Shown: one piece after another, positions 48,550 to 63,669 of the stretch
Position numbering within the stretch: the first letter of the stretch is position 1
How the letters are laid out: each line of letters opens with the position of its first letter
Source of the DNA: Chionis minor
Taxonomy: Eukaryota; Chordata; Aves; Charadriiformes; Chionididae
Direction: 5' to 3'
Assembly (NCBI GenBank): GCA_013398295.1
Contig: VZSF01007313.1
Span: forward strand, 65,981-129,980
DNA length: 64,000 nt
Notes under the pieces: model-generated
What the model saw: only the letters and a program-made list of their open reading frames with translations
The model's database searches: none
What the model was told of the DNA's origin: nothing
Position numbers and translations under genes: made by a program

Positions 48550-50480
48550 CTGTTTGCCAAGTTAGAAAAAAAATTTTACTATTTTTTAAGTTTCACGCTA
48601 AAGCTAAAATATTAGAAAAGCCACAAAATTTGTACTATCATAATCATGTTTTAACTGCACAGATTACAGGACACCTGTGAAAATAGCTGTCGACTCACTG
48701 AAAAGGTAGTTGAAATCAGAAAAGAAAAACACTACATGACAAACAGTTTATTGTAAAAGTTACGATTAACGAGATCTTAAACTACAGCATGGACAAACCA
48801 GATGAAATATTGAAAAAATGTGACACACGTTTGGATAGTTAACCACCAAACCAGACTGCCACAAGAGGCTGTAGCATCTTCATCACCACAGGTCTGTCTA
48901 TGTCGTTATGAAAAAAAGCTGTTAGTAATGACTTTGGTACAGCTGAACCCATCTGAGAGCCAGGGAGGGACCGAATGGTTTCCTGAGATGCCTCTCAGTT
49001 CTATTTTAAAAGTAATTTTGACTAATGTAGCACAAGGATTTGGTTTGTTTTAAGTAGAAACACCACAGTTGACTAAAATTCAAAACCAAAACATCTGTTT
49101 CCAAGCTGGCACTTAGTATCACCCCAGTCATTAATGTCTTCTAGACAAGAACAGATACGTAGAACAATTAAGCAAGCAGGTATTCCAACTGAGCAGCAAT
49201 AATGCTGTCCCACCAGTGGCCCACATGATCTCCAAATACAAGCTCATGAATTACTCAACATAACACGCTGTAGTTTTATGACGGCTTGCCAGAGTAAACA
49301 AGGAGGATACCTGACTCATACTCCAATGAAAGCAGAACCACATTTCAGAATCTGCCCCAAGTGCAGACATAATTTCCTCTATTTTGGTAATATTTTAAGA
49401 TAAAAACACTACTTCATAATTACATATTATCTGTTCAACACTATCGGTGCCTTAAATATGCCAGAGAAATGAGACATGCTCATTATACAACCATTGCTGC
49501 CCTTTCCCATTTCATGCCCCAGACTCATCTTTTTTTCCTGTTTTCCCCTAATACTTCCCCCGATCTTTCTCACACCAGCAGTAAACCATCAGCATACAGT
49601 TGTCCTGTCACACAACACCCCACAACACCTTAAAAAAGTGACAGTTTATACTTTAAAAAAAAAAAAATCAAGTCAGGCCACCTGCAAATTCATTAATTAA
49701 TTTTAATTTCATTAAAAACGTTAACAGGAATCTGGAGAGCTACGTAGAGCACTGCTCTTCAGGAGCAACTTGTGTTAATTTCTTCCCTCTTTTGATATGT
49801 AAATTTCTGTAACATTATCCCCTGGTGTCCACCCTAATCCTTGGGTGCTCGTGAAACGCAGCATGTATGAATATCTGGGACATCAGGGAGAAGGAGTGGA
49901 TTTTGGGAACCCAGAACACGAGCTCCATATCTCAGTGGATATGCACGATCCTGGCCAGCTTACAGGTATTGTATCTTGTGTGCCAAGGCACAAAATCACA
50001 GCTGAGAGAGCAGGTTATGATTTAGGGCTTGAAGAAGCAAGATTTCTAGGTTAGCCCAGACGACGGTCCTAAAATAAGAGAACTGTCACTGTGAGAAAGA
50101 GTTGAACGTTAAACAAGCAGAAAATCAGTGACCGACAGCAGTGATGTACATTTTTACTAAAAACAAAGAGGAGCTCTTTACAAGTCACAGTAAAATGTAT
50201 CCCTAAAGTAAGAGTCCCCTCTGCAGAACTCAAATTCCAGGTTACGTCCATCTAGCCAGCTTAAGGACTCCCTGCTGGCACAAGCTCTGATGCAAAACTG
50301 ACTTCTGGAAAAATTCGCCCTTATCTACAGGAGTACTTGAGGGTTTTTAATTTTCTCCCCCAAGACCACTCAAGGCACTTTACCTCACCAATATCCTAGA
50401 AATACTATTCCTATCGCAACAATGTTTGTGTGACCTGGTGACCGGCAGAAAATCCCACTATGTAAGGGACTGTTTGTCAC

Positions 50481-50520
50481 TTATATATATGTGTGTGTGT
50501 ATATATATATATATATATAA
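50481..50520. repeat. Compound (TA)n(TG)n(TA)n microsatellite
   Basis: ttatatatat, then gtgtgtgtgt, then about twenty bases of TA repeats. A likely length-polymorphic marker. Confidence 0.95.
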
Positions 50521-53500
50521 AGCACTTACTTATATGACTATAGTTGAGAGGTACATACAAGAAATTTTATTACATGTTAATGGACTCTTTTTTTTCCCCT
50601 TTTTCAGTTCCATCACTAAATTTAACAGCAATCCTCCCTTTTGAAGACACAGCAAAAGGGGTAAAAATGCTACCAAATCACTGAAGCAACTGCACTTAGG
50701 AACAACAAATACTGCAGAAACATTCCACGTGGCTTCTGGCAAGCCTTAACTTTCAGCCTCGGGAAGAGCTTGACAACACCCAGGCAAAGGTAAGGACATC
50801 AGCCTCGCATAAACCTTCCAGAAGCCGTCCCGCTGCAAGTTTTAAAACATCGGATTTTGACACTTGGGTAAAGATATGGACCCTTGTCTGCCTGCTGCTG
50901 TATGTAAACACGTACAGGTTCACTTGCGTGTATTTACAGGACATTATCTGCAACAATACACCTCTGGAACCTAAATCAGTGTTAATTCACCATTCACTCT
51001 GTCAACTTAGAAGGAACTTCTCTCCCCCCATCAGGAAGTACATTTCACTTACAGGAAAAAGTCTGTCCTTTTAACATTGATTATGCAAACACTACTTAGA
51101 AAAGTGAATTACAGATACAGCTTTTACTTAGGGTGCAAGCTGGGTAATACTGGTACAGTCTGTTTTTATCACCGTTTTCAACTCTTACTGCATTTCAGCT
51201 CTTCTTTAGGTTTGCAACTATACTTCCAGAAAACTTGCACGTTTAAAGTCTCACACAAAAAATCCCGTTTCATATACAAGTACCTTCATCTTAGGTTTGT
51301 GTCACAGCAAGAAAAGGCAGCTGCTTACATTATTTCTGCATGTGTTGAGCATCAGTTTTTAGTTTTGATTTTTAGTAAGAGCTCAATAACATACCCACAA
51401 CACAAATATAACTTGAGTGTGAAAATACTGAAAATCCATACGCAAAATGTTGAAATATCTGCACCACTGGCAGTCCCCAGAACAAGTTTCAATGCATTTT
51501 CAAGTCAGAACGATATTGCTGGAAATCAATGCAGTTTCTCACACACTAAGACAAAGCTAGAGAGGAACAGTTGGATACCTTATCACTAATAGCAGGGGAA
51601 GTAATTACCTAATCAACCAAGTGTCTCCTGTGAATGAAAGTGACCTGTGATGATCACATAGTAATAATTTTTAAAAAAAAAATCAAACTACCCCAAATAT
51701 ATTGAAAAAAAAATTATTTTTTAAGAAAATATAAACTTTGTAAAAAAAAAAAAACACCACACACAAGAAACCCCAAACAAATCACAAAACCAAAACAAAC
51801 CAACCAAACATTTTACATTGGCATTCCTGGAAGACTTAACATACTGCTCATGTGGCAAAATTTGGGCACTCTTCCCTATCCTAATCAGATCTGCAAAGTG
51901 ATAAAGTAACTAGTCACTGTGCTATTTTTGGATTATTTTGCGAGCTGCTTTGGGCAGTTAATAAGCATCTTACTTGGTAAGGCTCATTAAGAACACATGG
52001 ATTCAAGACATTGTTCTAACTGCCAAAACAATTGCATCTAGGAATAATTCCCAATCCAAAAGCGAAAAAGCTGGTAGCTGCGTGGGACCTGAGGACAGGG
52101 CGCTGAACACCCCTGTACTTCACAACATCGTCGTCTTCCACAGCCATCCACAGGAACGATGGACCTTTCCTGAAGCTCTGCCAAGGACGGGGCAGCCTCA
52201 CAGCTCTGCAGATCCAGTTACACCACCGGTTCCTCCCTCCACGCAGCTACATTCACAGCTATTTGGACTCCACTCCATCAGTATTTATACGTTGACACCA
52301 TGACTGAGTTTACCTCAGGTCAGGGGTATGTAAAGGCGATTCACAAGCACTAACATCACACCACCAGCAATTCGTGCAAGGTGGGCAATGACACGCGGGG
52401 TTAGAAACACATTCCTAACAGTAAGTCTAAACTGATCTCTTCCACGTCGCACTACTGTAAAAAACTACTTTTCCCACAACAGCCCGGACCTGCTCACCGA
52501 CACAGGTTACAGACGATGGAAACGCTTCCTGTTGTAGCTGTCCCAGCACCATCCTCTCCTCCTCTTCCTCCTCCTGCAGGCAAGGGCAGCTGCAGAGCCA
52601 GCTCGTCCTGCCATTTGTGCCTTGTACCCCTGGGAAGACTGTCTTTCCAAAAAGTGTTGATAGGAAAGAGAAAGCTTCTATTAAATAATTCCCTTGAACC
52701 TGCGTTTCCCAGATCCACCGTTTTTCAGATAAATGCTTTTCTGGGGTAAAAATAATCCTTACTCTGTGTTTGTGGAGTGTCTACAAATAACGAGGACCCA
52801 AGCCCTTGACTGGGGCTCCTAAACTCCTACTTATTATGCAAATAAACGACTACCTGATTTTCTCTTTTCTGTTAGGTAACCCTTCCTAATTATCTCTATA
52901 ACAATTCTGTTTGGACATACGTCTAAATACATCTGAATACATACAGAGGGACCTCGGCTTCTCCAAGGCTAATAATACAGGCCTGTAGATCAGGCTAAAA
53001 ATTCATGCCTGAGAAGCTGAAAGAGATCATATATATTTGAACTATTTTCATTCCATAATTAACAAGATGTGGAACGCCATATGAGGATAACGCTACGAAG
53101 ATATTGTGGTTTTGTCTGATAAACCCAACCTCTGACAGTTTATGTTGTCATGTTCTTTGTTACGCTGAATGTCAATATCTGATTACTGTTTGTAATCCCC
53201 CTCTAGAAGTTTTAGGGAATATGACAGGACATCAGATACCAAAACACTAAGTTAAGACTGAAAATTAGGTTCTGTTTCAAACTGGACATCAAAGCCCTTT
53301 AAATTCCACATACAAAAAAAGGTCACCTTCAGAACTGTTAAAAATCATTATTCCAGGGAGAAAGTTAAGCGAGGAACTTTGTCACCGACACGACACTATT
53401 AGGCTCTTCCTGTGACAAGTGCACCACTCCTCACACCACCAAAAGGCCTGGCTTTGATTTATCTTAAGATGTACTTTCCAACACCGCCCCCCCCCAGCCC

Positions 53501-53847
53501 AGCCAGTCAAACATTGCTGCACCTACTTAAGGTACCCTCCTGGCATTCATTACTAGTTCAGTTTCAAGGGATGGCGTAAGGGAAGAGGAAAAACCATACA
53601 CAAATGGAGGTATTTTCCCAAAACCTTTCAGTGGGACCTCAGTACCCTGCCCTTTCTTGGCACGTCAAAGCTAGAGAAAGAAATGTTTCAGGGAAGTACT
53701 TCAGAGGAACACCACAGTACTACATAGGAACATCTAATCAATGCAAACAACAATTCAGACATAATTAATGACACAAGACCATACCCACTCTGTCAGGCTT
53801 GAACTGTAATTTATGAAAAGAGATTCTTCAATTTAAAAAAAAAAAAA

Positions 53848-54445
53848 TCATAGAATCACTTGGGTTGGAAGAGACCTTCAAGATCATTGAGTCCAACCAT
53901 AAACCTACACTGCCAAAACCACCCCTAACCCATGTCCCTCAGCACCACGTCTGCCCGGCTTTTAAATTCCACCACCTCCCTGGGCAGCCCGTTCCAATGC
54001 TTGAGAACCCTTTGGGTAAAGAAGTTTTTCCTCATATCCCACCTAAACCTCCCCTGGCACAACTTGAGGCCATTTCCTCTTGTCGTATCACTTGTTCCTT
54101 GGGAGAAGAGATTGACCCCCCCTGGCTACAACCTCCTTTCAGGGAGTTGTAGAGAGTGAGAAGGTCTCCCCTCAACCTTCTCTTCTCCAGGCTGAACAAT
54201 CCCAACTCCCTCAGCCGCTCCTCAGGAGACTTGTTCTCCAGACCCCTCACCAGCTCCGTTGCCCTTCTCTGGACACGCTCCAGCACCTCAATGTCTCTCC
54301 GATACTGCGGTGCCCAAAACTGAACACAGCACTCGGGCTGCGGCCTCACCAGTGCTGAGTACAGGGGCACAGTCACTGCCCTGCTCCTGCTGGTCACACC
54401 ATTCTTGATACAGACCAAGATGCCATTGGCCTTCTTGGCCAAGAG
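53848..54445 (-). mobile_element. CR1 LINE 3' fragment
   Basis: Minus-strand frame at 54032-54442 reads [20 protein letters not shown], then [19 protein letters not shown] and [20 protein letters not shown], then [20 protein letters not shown]; the 3' UTR starts tcatagaatcacttgggttg. The ORF2 C-terminus is close to intact, but the 3' part has a small internal deletion relative to the copy at 31573 (after cttttaaa). It belongs to the same 3'-end subfamily as 31573-31720 and is distinct from the young inverted pair. 5'-truncated. Confidence 0.94.
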
Positions 54446-55179
54446 ACGTTTCAGCCCAAGAGGACAGAATCCACCGAGATCTGTGAATCGCCAAGGGACC
54501 GTCTTCCAGCGCTGGCCCTATGGATTCTGCGGGCACAAAGTAACCCGACAACCCAGGGGAGCTACAGGGACCTTGGGGACATCACCAGCTCAACAGAGAA
54601 AGCACAGACTGTGGTTCATTTCATATTTCAGACATCATTTCCAGCCACTGCTTGTCTTCTGACAAGTCCAGCAGTCATCAGACGCTTTCATGGGTTGATT
54701 TAGCACGTCAAAAAGGGAGAAAACTCACGGTGGGGCAGCAAATAATTTTCTACCACTTAACTGAATGTCACTGACTTACAAAGTGGTCCAATAAGCTGGA
54801 ACATCATTATTCTGGGAATGGCCAGCCATCAGATCACCTTGGCTCACTGCACTGCCCCCATTTAAGCAGAGGTGTTCGCACCTGCGAGCTGCCTTACCTT
54901 GGTCTACAACAACAGTTTTGCAGGCAGTAAATTAGACTGGGAGGGTGGGGGAGAGGAGGGGTTCAAATCTATTTAGCTCCAATTACAGTAGGAAGTTGAC
55001 TAACTTGAGGCCGGATTAACTAAGGGAGAGCCTTTATTCTAATATATATTAAGCAATTATCAGATAATGAAACAAGCAGCTATAAGATCTGGGCTCTGAT
55101 AGGTTCATTTCAAAACAGAGGTTCATTTTGCAAATGCTGCTATAGATACAGCGTAAATAAGGACGCACACAACTTTGGG

Positions 55180-55400
55180 CTTTTGTCACCGGAGAGAGGG
55201 GAAGTGCCCTCACAAACAGCGCAGTCCAGCAGTCCAACAGCCGGGCCGATGTTCCTGACACGTTGGCACCCACTCCAGCAGATCTCAGCGTTCACTGAAG
55301 CCGACCGGGACGACAGGGGAGACAAGCAGCAACGCAGGTGGCCCCGCAGCGGCAGGGCAGCTCCTCGTCACGCAGCCCAAGTCACTGCTAGATTCCCAAA
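55180..55400. other. CpG-richer patch in intron 1
   Basis: CpG-dense relative to the flanks (for example ccgggccgatgttcctgac, gaccgggacgacagggga, ccccgcagcggcagggcag). An 82-codon plus-strand ORF crosses it, but no protein family was recognised. Confidence 0.3.
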
Positions 55401-58400
55401 GTTATGGCTAGTACTTGAAACAGGCAGGTAAAACGGGATAGCAGAATTAATGTTTCATCCGACTATTCCACACCAGAGATTGTTGATCCTGGGTTTTCAA
55501 TTTGCTTGTGCTAATAACTAAACCCCCAAGCAGGCATTCATAAGCAAGCATCCGTCAAATGGTTCACGTAAATTTAATCACTTACCTAGTTTCTCTCTTA
55601 AGCAATCAACTGACACTAGGCATCCTTACGCCAATTTAAGCAGTTTTGAATACTACAAACTACACCGTATCACACACCTCTGGACAGAGCTGTCTGATTT
55701 ACAGTTCTTCCACAAACAAGAAATCTTCATTTTTATTAAAACACTGTTCCACAACAATAAGCCCAAGACATAACTGCACCCCCATTTAACCCTCAAAAAA
55801 ACTAAGCCACGGAACACACAGGTTGAATCCCCTCGGTATAAGATGATGCCAACATTAAAAAGTTTCTCTGTATGGCAGAAAATAAAGTATTACTTATTTG
55901 AGTCACTACCAAAAAAAAAAAAAAACCCAAAAACCCCACCTGCTAAAAACCAGCCTGCAGCCATCACATATACGTCTGCTAAACAAAAATAATTATGACT
56001 AAATTTTCCTGATGTACAAGGGAATCTTTTGCAACAAGAGCTGCCATTTACAGAATTGGAACTGACAACTGAAGTATATTCAAAATTCACACGAATCCCA
56101 GTAACTCAAGTGCCTGTTCTTGACACGTACAGTCTTCATACTGAAGAAAGTCATTGAATGGGGACCAGTAAACCTTACTAAAACAAGCACCACTTACACT
56201 AAGCACTCCTTATTTTCCTGTATTCTACCTCAGTCCACTCTAAATCATGTTTTCAGTGCTCAATCTTCTTCATGTACATTAAGATTCCCTCCTGCCCCCT
56301 GCTCTTTCTGCAGAAATGCCCCTCTTCTTTCCTCACTTCAAACCAAGAAAGAGCAGGTGTAACTCTGTATGCTGATTTATTAAAATATAAGCCAGGACTG
56401 TTGCATCAATTTATCCAGAGCTTTCAGGGGGGAAACCTTGCTCAACTATTAAATCCCAGGCATTAAAATAAAGCAAAGGAAACTTCAAAAGAGAAGATGA
56501 ACAAATGCATTTGTTTGCTGACGTAAAAGCTCACACCCATCCAAAATGGCTAATATCCCAAGCCACCTTCTTGGGAATGACCTTTTAAGATCTCTTATCA
56601 ATTCAAAGGGACACAGTGCTTTAAAAAAAAATAATCATGCAAGCGGATCTGATGAACGCAGCCCAGTCTAGTAATTCAATGATCTGTTCCCAGGCCAACC
56701 TACATGTTTCAGACAGAGAGGAGCCTCAACATTTAAAGTGACTAATTAAATCATCTAAAGGTTTATACCAAACTGAAAATCATCCTGGGCTTTCTGCTAT
56801 TCTCAGAGCTGAGGCTAGTGGTAGCTATTTTTTTGAGGCCTGTATAAACAGGTTTGTGCGTGCTCTACTACTGCAAAACCAGCAGAAACCATAATGTAAC
56901 TACTGATCCATCAGTTAGCCGTTTAATAGGAACTATCATAATGAGTAACACAGCAGAGATCCCTATCTAAAACACGATCCACTGAAAACTCAAGATGTAG
57001 CATTAAAAGGGCTTTAGAATTTAACTATTTTAGAAAAACAGGGAAAAGATGTACATTTATGTAAGGTATTGAGTTTACCCTAACAAATCCTAAATGTTAA
57101 GCATCCCCTTCATTTGACTCAAAGGGAGTCAATAAGTCAAAAGACTCCCTTTTCCCCTGGCTATCTTGTCATGCCGTGGATGAACACGTGCTCCAAACCA
57201 GCAACGCTCTGGAGCCATCATCATCTAGAACATGGCTCTGAAGTGACCATACAGCCCTGAAAGCCGATCTCCTCTTTTCCATTGGTTTGAAATACAACTG
57301 ATTTACTGCCTACCTGCCACGTGACATCATTAGTTTTATTCATGATTTTGTAAAGAGAAGAGTTCAAGAAGGTTAGGGATTTTCCTAAAGGAAAACCTTA
57401 GTTAATTAGTAATCTCTATGTTTTACTGAAGGCAAGTTAGAGTAAGTTATGGACCTAGCAGAAACTTAATGCCCAGAAAACATTAAAACAGTCAGAGAGG
57501 TGCTTTTCAGTTGGCCTACTGTTCATCAGCCAGTAAACCATCCTTTTTTTACTTGATAAATAGGGAGCCATTTTTCCTGCTGGATGGGTGTACAGTTAGG
57601 TAACTTTCAAAACCTCCCCAGGTCAGAAGAGCCAGTCCCACACGTTCCTTCTCACTTACCACCAGCATTCCAACAAAGACAACACAGTAACTCAACCATG
57701 AGTAAGCCCTCTTAGTCTAGGACACTTTTCCTTCAAATTCTGGGATGCTTTGGATAAAGATGAAAAGAAGTTTGGAGAAAATCTGCACGACTCCCTCTTA
57801 AAAGCAAGAGGCGATAATGAGTAAGTACTCTCATCCCATGAACAGCAATTAAGAAGTAACAGGATCCAGCGTAGGACCAATTCTTTTACCTATGTTTTAC
57901 GGCAGTAATTTTTTTCTATAGGCATTTGAAAAGAAGATGCACAATACTGCAAAAACTGAGAAAATTTTCTAGTATCCTACAAAACTTTCAAATAATCAAT
58001 GTTACCTAAGAAAACATTCTCAAGTAACTAGTTGCAAAAGAAAGACATCCTCTGACAGGATGGATTCCCACCTATTTCACTTGCTCAGCATTCCTCCAAA
58101 AACATGCAAAATGAAAACTCTGCACCTTCACAACAAAGAGAGAGTTAGTTGTCAGGGAAAAAATATCCAAACTATCTCTTAATGAGGTACGCCAAAAGGT
58201 CGGAGCTCAGACAAGCCTACTATCCTACCTAAATGGACTCTTAAATCCAAATATTAATTCACCTGTACCCATTTTTTCCCCCCTTATTCAGAGGCAGTAT
58301 GGTTTTATAATATAGACTGCAGTAACAAGGTTGCTACAAAAAACAGTACTTGTATCATTTCAAAGTTAAACTAATATTCAGTTTATCACAGAAGACCAGG

Positions 58401-60252
58401 GTCATATGAGGTATCAATGAGAAAGTGTCTATTTAAGATAACCCCTGAGGCCAGGCACTTCTCAAAAACTTCCTACATTTACAAAAGTACTTGAACAAAT
58501 CCCTGGTTTCTGGAGTTTTGCTTACAGGACCCCCATTCCTCACACAGACATTCCCATTAGGGAGATTACTTGAGGACTTTAGATGGTACTTGCACGGTAC
58601 ATGGGCTGCTATTATGAAAGAAAGCATCCACAGAAGGAAAATGAAAGCACCTTACTGAAGAATGAGGCTTCAGAACTAAACTCAGATGCAGAGTTCTGCA
58701 AATAGTCCTCAAACAAGATGTAGAAGTTATTTTTCTTGCTTCATGAAGTTTTAAGTGGGAAACGAATCTAAAAAAGGCTCCTTTTTCCACATAAGTCAGA
58801 CTTGCCTCTGTTTTAAATGCAAGAATCACTTTTAGCCCCCAACAATAGCTGAATACTTCTAAGGAATCTTTTTATATGTGACAAGAACTCAAAATGAGCT
58901 ACTAGGATCAAAGCTATGCAGCCTCCTCACCTGCAGGGTCTAAATCCCAGTTCTGAACTCCTTCAACAAACACGCCAGTTCAGTCATGTCGCTGCGTCCA
59001 GTTTTAAAGGCCAGGCCACGTGTGTGCACAGAGAAAGGAGTACCTTTGTATTCCCCCTCCCTCCACACCCACCCTTCTTTTAAGGGAATGTCGCAGGGAT
59101 GGTTTGAGCACAGGACAATGTGGCAACAGCATCCTCCAACTGTCCCTACAGCTGTGTTTCGGGATCCAGCGAGAGGAGGAAAGCAGAGAGGAGAGCATCC
59201 CAATATCAAGCCCACAGGGGAGCAGCTGGGTAACCCCAATTTAAATCAGAACACAAGCACTCGTGTTCACCAGCTGTAGCCTCACATTCATGCTCAAACA
59301 AACCCTTCCCCTGCCCCAACTGAAACTTGTTGACTGGCGAAACCTATGTGCAAATTCGTAACTAAATATAGATGTTCTGCTAAATTTGGCAAATCTCTCC
59401 TTACCAAGGGGTTGCACTGCATATTTATATAATTATACAGTAGTATTTCACATCTTTACTTTCTACACCTATCATTAGAAAATGGTTGCTGACATTTATT
59501 TTAGGTCATGTACTCAACTGGGTCAAGCTGCACCAAAGGGAAACTAGAGTTCTGCAAGAAATTTTAGAAATCAGTTCACTTTAAAGTGTTATTGAATAGT
59601 AAGTATTAACCATAACTAGACAGATTGCTTCTGGCCACCACAGGCCAGACTTTCAAAGTTACTGAGATACCTACCAAGATTTTTCCAAGAATCGGATGCC
59701 TAATCAGGCTGGGAATGAATACACACCATACTAACCAGCTCTGCATCCTTCAGCATCACCTCAATACTCTTGGAAACCTAAACCCATTATCCCTCAATGT
59801 TTTCCAACCAGTGAATGGAAATTTTCTCCAATTTGGTGAAAGTTTTCCATTTCAGTCCACCTCTTACTTCCCCAACTTTGAAAGAGCTAGTCAAAAATAA
59901 GAAAAACATCAACTGCTAAACCGAAACTTAATTTTTTCAGAGAAAAGGGTTTTCTGCCCAATATCATCTACCTGAGTTTGCACCAATTTTTATTTTCTAT
60001 TCCTTACGGTCCAGAAAATGGCGCTATTTGCATTATTTCAAATATAACAAAGAAAACCAAAATGTGTAAGTATTAAGTTAACCTCAGAAGTCAAAGATGT
60101 ATTGTGGCTACCATTTAAGAAGCAGTGCCATGCCAAGAAGGTTCACTAACATAGCAACAACTTTAACGGACTACGTTGCCAATTTAAAACAAACTATTAA
60201 GTATTCCCTCTGAATTCCAAACCCGGTTTAAAAATGAAGAGACCTCAGATTT

Positions 60253-60269
60253 GGGGGGGGGGGGGGGGN
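60253..60269. other. Poly-G run with an undetermined base
   Basis: Sixteen G residues (60253-60268) are followed by n at 60269, the only ambiguity in the window. The true length and downstream junction may be wrong. This is a sequencing or assembly weak point. Confidence 0.98.
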
Positions 60270-63200
60270 CCGAGACAAAATCTCCAAGTACTGAACTAAT
60301 CTGGAGCGCATGCCATTCGATTATTAATTCTACTCATTGTAGGAGGTAGGTTATGTCTGATTTTTAATTATGCTTTATGTAAATATCCCCAGAGGCTTAT
60401 GCAATAGGTACAGGCTTAAGTAAGGCAAGCTGGTGGAGGCAGGCAGGCTGCTCCAGAGAGGGAAGCAGAGAGCAGAGTTCACTCCATAGCCAAGGGGTGG
60501 GTGAGCTCCAGTTGCCACTGAAGGGCTCCAAACCCCCGAATTACAGAACACGAGAGACTTCCTACATTTATACGCTCGCTGCCAAAAGCCACTCACAGAA
60601 CTGAACTCCAAGATCCTCTGGTACTTTTGTCAGCACAGCTGGGTTCTCCTACTTGATTTACAACAGATCAGCAAACCGCACAATCCTGTGAGCACTAACA
60701 CTGCCATATTTATCACTTGCTTCAACCCTCTGTTTCTACAGCCCAGTTTTCTGCCACAACGGTTTTGGTAAGAATCTGCATGTTCTGTGGCCAAAAGCCC
60801 TCAACCACCACAGACCTTATGGACTTCTCATACATGCACTATTACTCACCACCCTGCCAGCACGCCTTCACCTTGACCTACAGGCTTCACAACTGGCGTG
60901 GAGGGGACTGCTTAATACTCATGCCTTTGGCACCGCTTTAAGTGCCAGCAAAATTCACAAGAAGTGGTAGTAATACGCTTAAAATTACACCAAAATCTCA
61001 CCCTAAACATGTTGCAGGCTACGTTCAAACCCTGATCAAATTTAGAAGGCAACCAAGCAACTATTTACACTGAGACCAAAACCACCTCATCTCAGACTGT
61101 GACCAGTGGCTCCAGTTTCTCCGAATGCCCAGGAAAACCATGGCTTCCCCTCTGTTTTACACAGAAATAGCATAAAGCCTCCTGGCCTCATCCTTCCATG
61201 CCCAAAGGCATGCTTCAGCTTGCAATTGTTTCTATTTGCATGTGATAATTTTAACTGGTAATTCTAGAAAATATTCTGCACAGCTGCATTTAAATTTCAC
61301 CTTGCAGACCTGATACAGCTCATTTATATGGGATCCACTTCAGTTCCTGGTTTCCCAACGGGCAGCCTGGTGACTATCATAAGCGGGCACCAAGCTAGGA
61401 AACCACAAAGCTTTGAGTTTTCTTCCAGTTCTGCCAGTCAGGATAAATGCGACACTCTCTTCACTGTCTTCACCTGTAAAACGGGGACAGTACTCCCACT
61501 GTAAAGTACTTGGAGATCTGATGTAAGAAATGCAATATATTTTCTAAAAAGTTAAGCTAAAATATATTGCTCTTCATTCTCTCGATAAATACTTCATTAC
61601 ACTCTTCATTCTGCCCTTCTGTGATGATTTTCTTTTCTACCTAATTTGCCATTTTGACTAATACAACTATTTTAGCATATTAAACTCAGACTAATACAAG
61701 GATACAAAACCTAAATACCACTGCAGACACACAGCAGAGCCTACAGAATATTGTACCTTTATTTTTATGACTTCAAAAATAAAGAAAAGAGCACAGGATC
61801 AAGGCAGCAAGGCAAACGCTCGCTTTATTTATTTTAATTCTCCTTTCTAGTTCTCACTAATTCCACTCACTGGTAATAGCTGAAGGCATACACCCAAATC
61901 AGTGACTCATGGCACAAGACCACAGTCCAAACAGTCACTGGGTTTTCAAAGCAGTGCTGTTCAAGAATTGCAATGTTCCATCACAGGAGTTTAACTGCAT
62001 TTTCTTTGTTTTTATAAAAAACAAAATAATAAAAAAAATCCACCACACCAAAAAACCACCGCCAAAAGGGGGGAAAATACCCCAAACCACTAACAGGTGC
62101 TTCTTTAGTTCTTGTGCATACAGAAGAAAAAAAAATTGAAAAAAAAATTCATTCTTGGTCCTGCCAGCCATACCCCACGGTCTAGCAAGGCGGCACAGAT
62201 GTGAGGCACATCCTTCCCACCATGCTTCTTCCCCAGGTTACTCTCCACAACCAGAAACACAAGACAGAAGAACTCCCCAGGCAATCTGAGCTTTGACATT
62301 AGCCCAACTCCTCTACGTGTGTTCTGGAAATCTCCAAGTGGTTTAATTCCAACTTTTTTTTTTATTCCATATTTTAAATAAGAAAGCTTTTCCCAGGTTT
62401 TTCAAATGAGTAATTTTACTTCAACAGTTGTTTGGGAAACCTTTTTTTTTTTTTTTACCTCAATGCCACCCTCCCAGACACATTATTTATAATAGGCTGT
62501 CTTTCTTAATACTTGTTATTAGTCAAAAGACCAATAGAGTGCTTAGTAAACACCTCAGCTGTTCAATCTTCACATCCTTTAAATAATGGGGCGGGTTCAA
62601 AAGGGGTAAGCTTTGAAAGCAGATCTCTGCTCCTTTTGTAAAGAGCCACAAACATTGATACAACCCATTTCCCCTCATTTTCCAGGTCCTGTAGCCACTG
62701 CTTTGTACCTTCAAAGAGACATGAAAATGTGATATAGAAGACATCCTAGAGAGCAGAAACTCATAAATTGCTTGTGTCCTATTCTATCTACAGTAGTATC
62801 CAGCTCTCCAGAACCTTCAACGCATAATCCCACATCATCGTATGTTCAGGATACCAATCACACAAGGAACGTTCACACACAAGTGCTCATCTGCTCCATC
62901 ATTAGATTTTTAGTTTAGTTAAATGTCCTGCTGTTGACACAATGTTTAACTTCAGTTAGGCGGTCAGGAGCAAAGAACAAATGTGGGTCTGCATCAGTTT
63001 AATTACTTTTCTATTCAGATAAGACGTGTCAGTTCAGGTTTCAGAAGGGCTGGGCAAAGATCATCAATGGAAGGCAAAAAATTTAGACACGGGAGGATGA
63101 ATGCGGGGTCCCCTCGTTCCGTTTCTTGGGAAGAAATGTGGACACATACCCAAGTACCCACTCCTGGCACCCAAAGAACACATGGCGTGTGCCTTGACTA

Positions 63201-63669
63201 CCATCTTCTTTCTCCTGCAGAAGCACAGAGAAGTACCAAAACACGGGAACCGCAGCAAGCCAAGCGCTAGCTACTTTCTCCTGCCTTCCACTAAGACTAC
63301 ATAAGGGCTTCCACACCAGCTGTGACCCCAAGTCTTCTTTCTGAAAGAGGCAACTCAAGAAATACGATTCACTCTTTGGTGTAGGATGAGTGGGCAGCAG
63401 GGACAGATGGAACCCTCCGTCTACCTTCTCTCCCTAGGCTACATAAAGCAGCAGTAGATGTAAATTTACAGGCCCAAGAGTGCTCCATTTGGGTTGGGAT
63501 AAAGCTCCAGTGCCTCCCCCACACCCTTTCCCTGAAAACTCTCCCCAGGTTTGAAAGATCAAAGGAAGACACCTCCATTACCCTCTTCCATTTTGTTGGG
63601 TAAGAACTATTTCTATTGCACAAAAGCGTGTGTGTGTCTATCTAGCTATCTCAGGAACAGAGAAGGTCT

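Noticed and set aside
51077..51589. 170-codon plus-strand ORF, the longest outside CR1 and exon-linked frames
   Set aside because: AT-rich, no recognisable domain, no splice or promoter context, composition biased to Ser/Lys/Phe/His as chance frames in this intron are.
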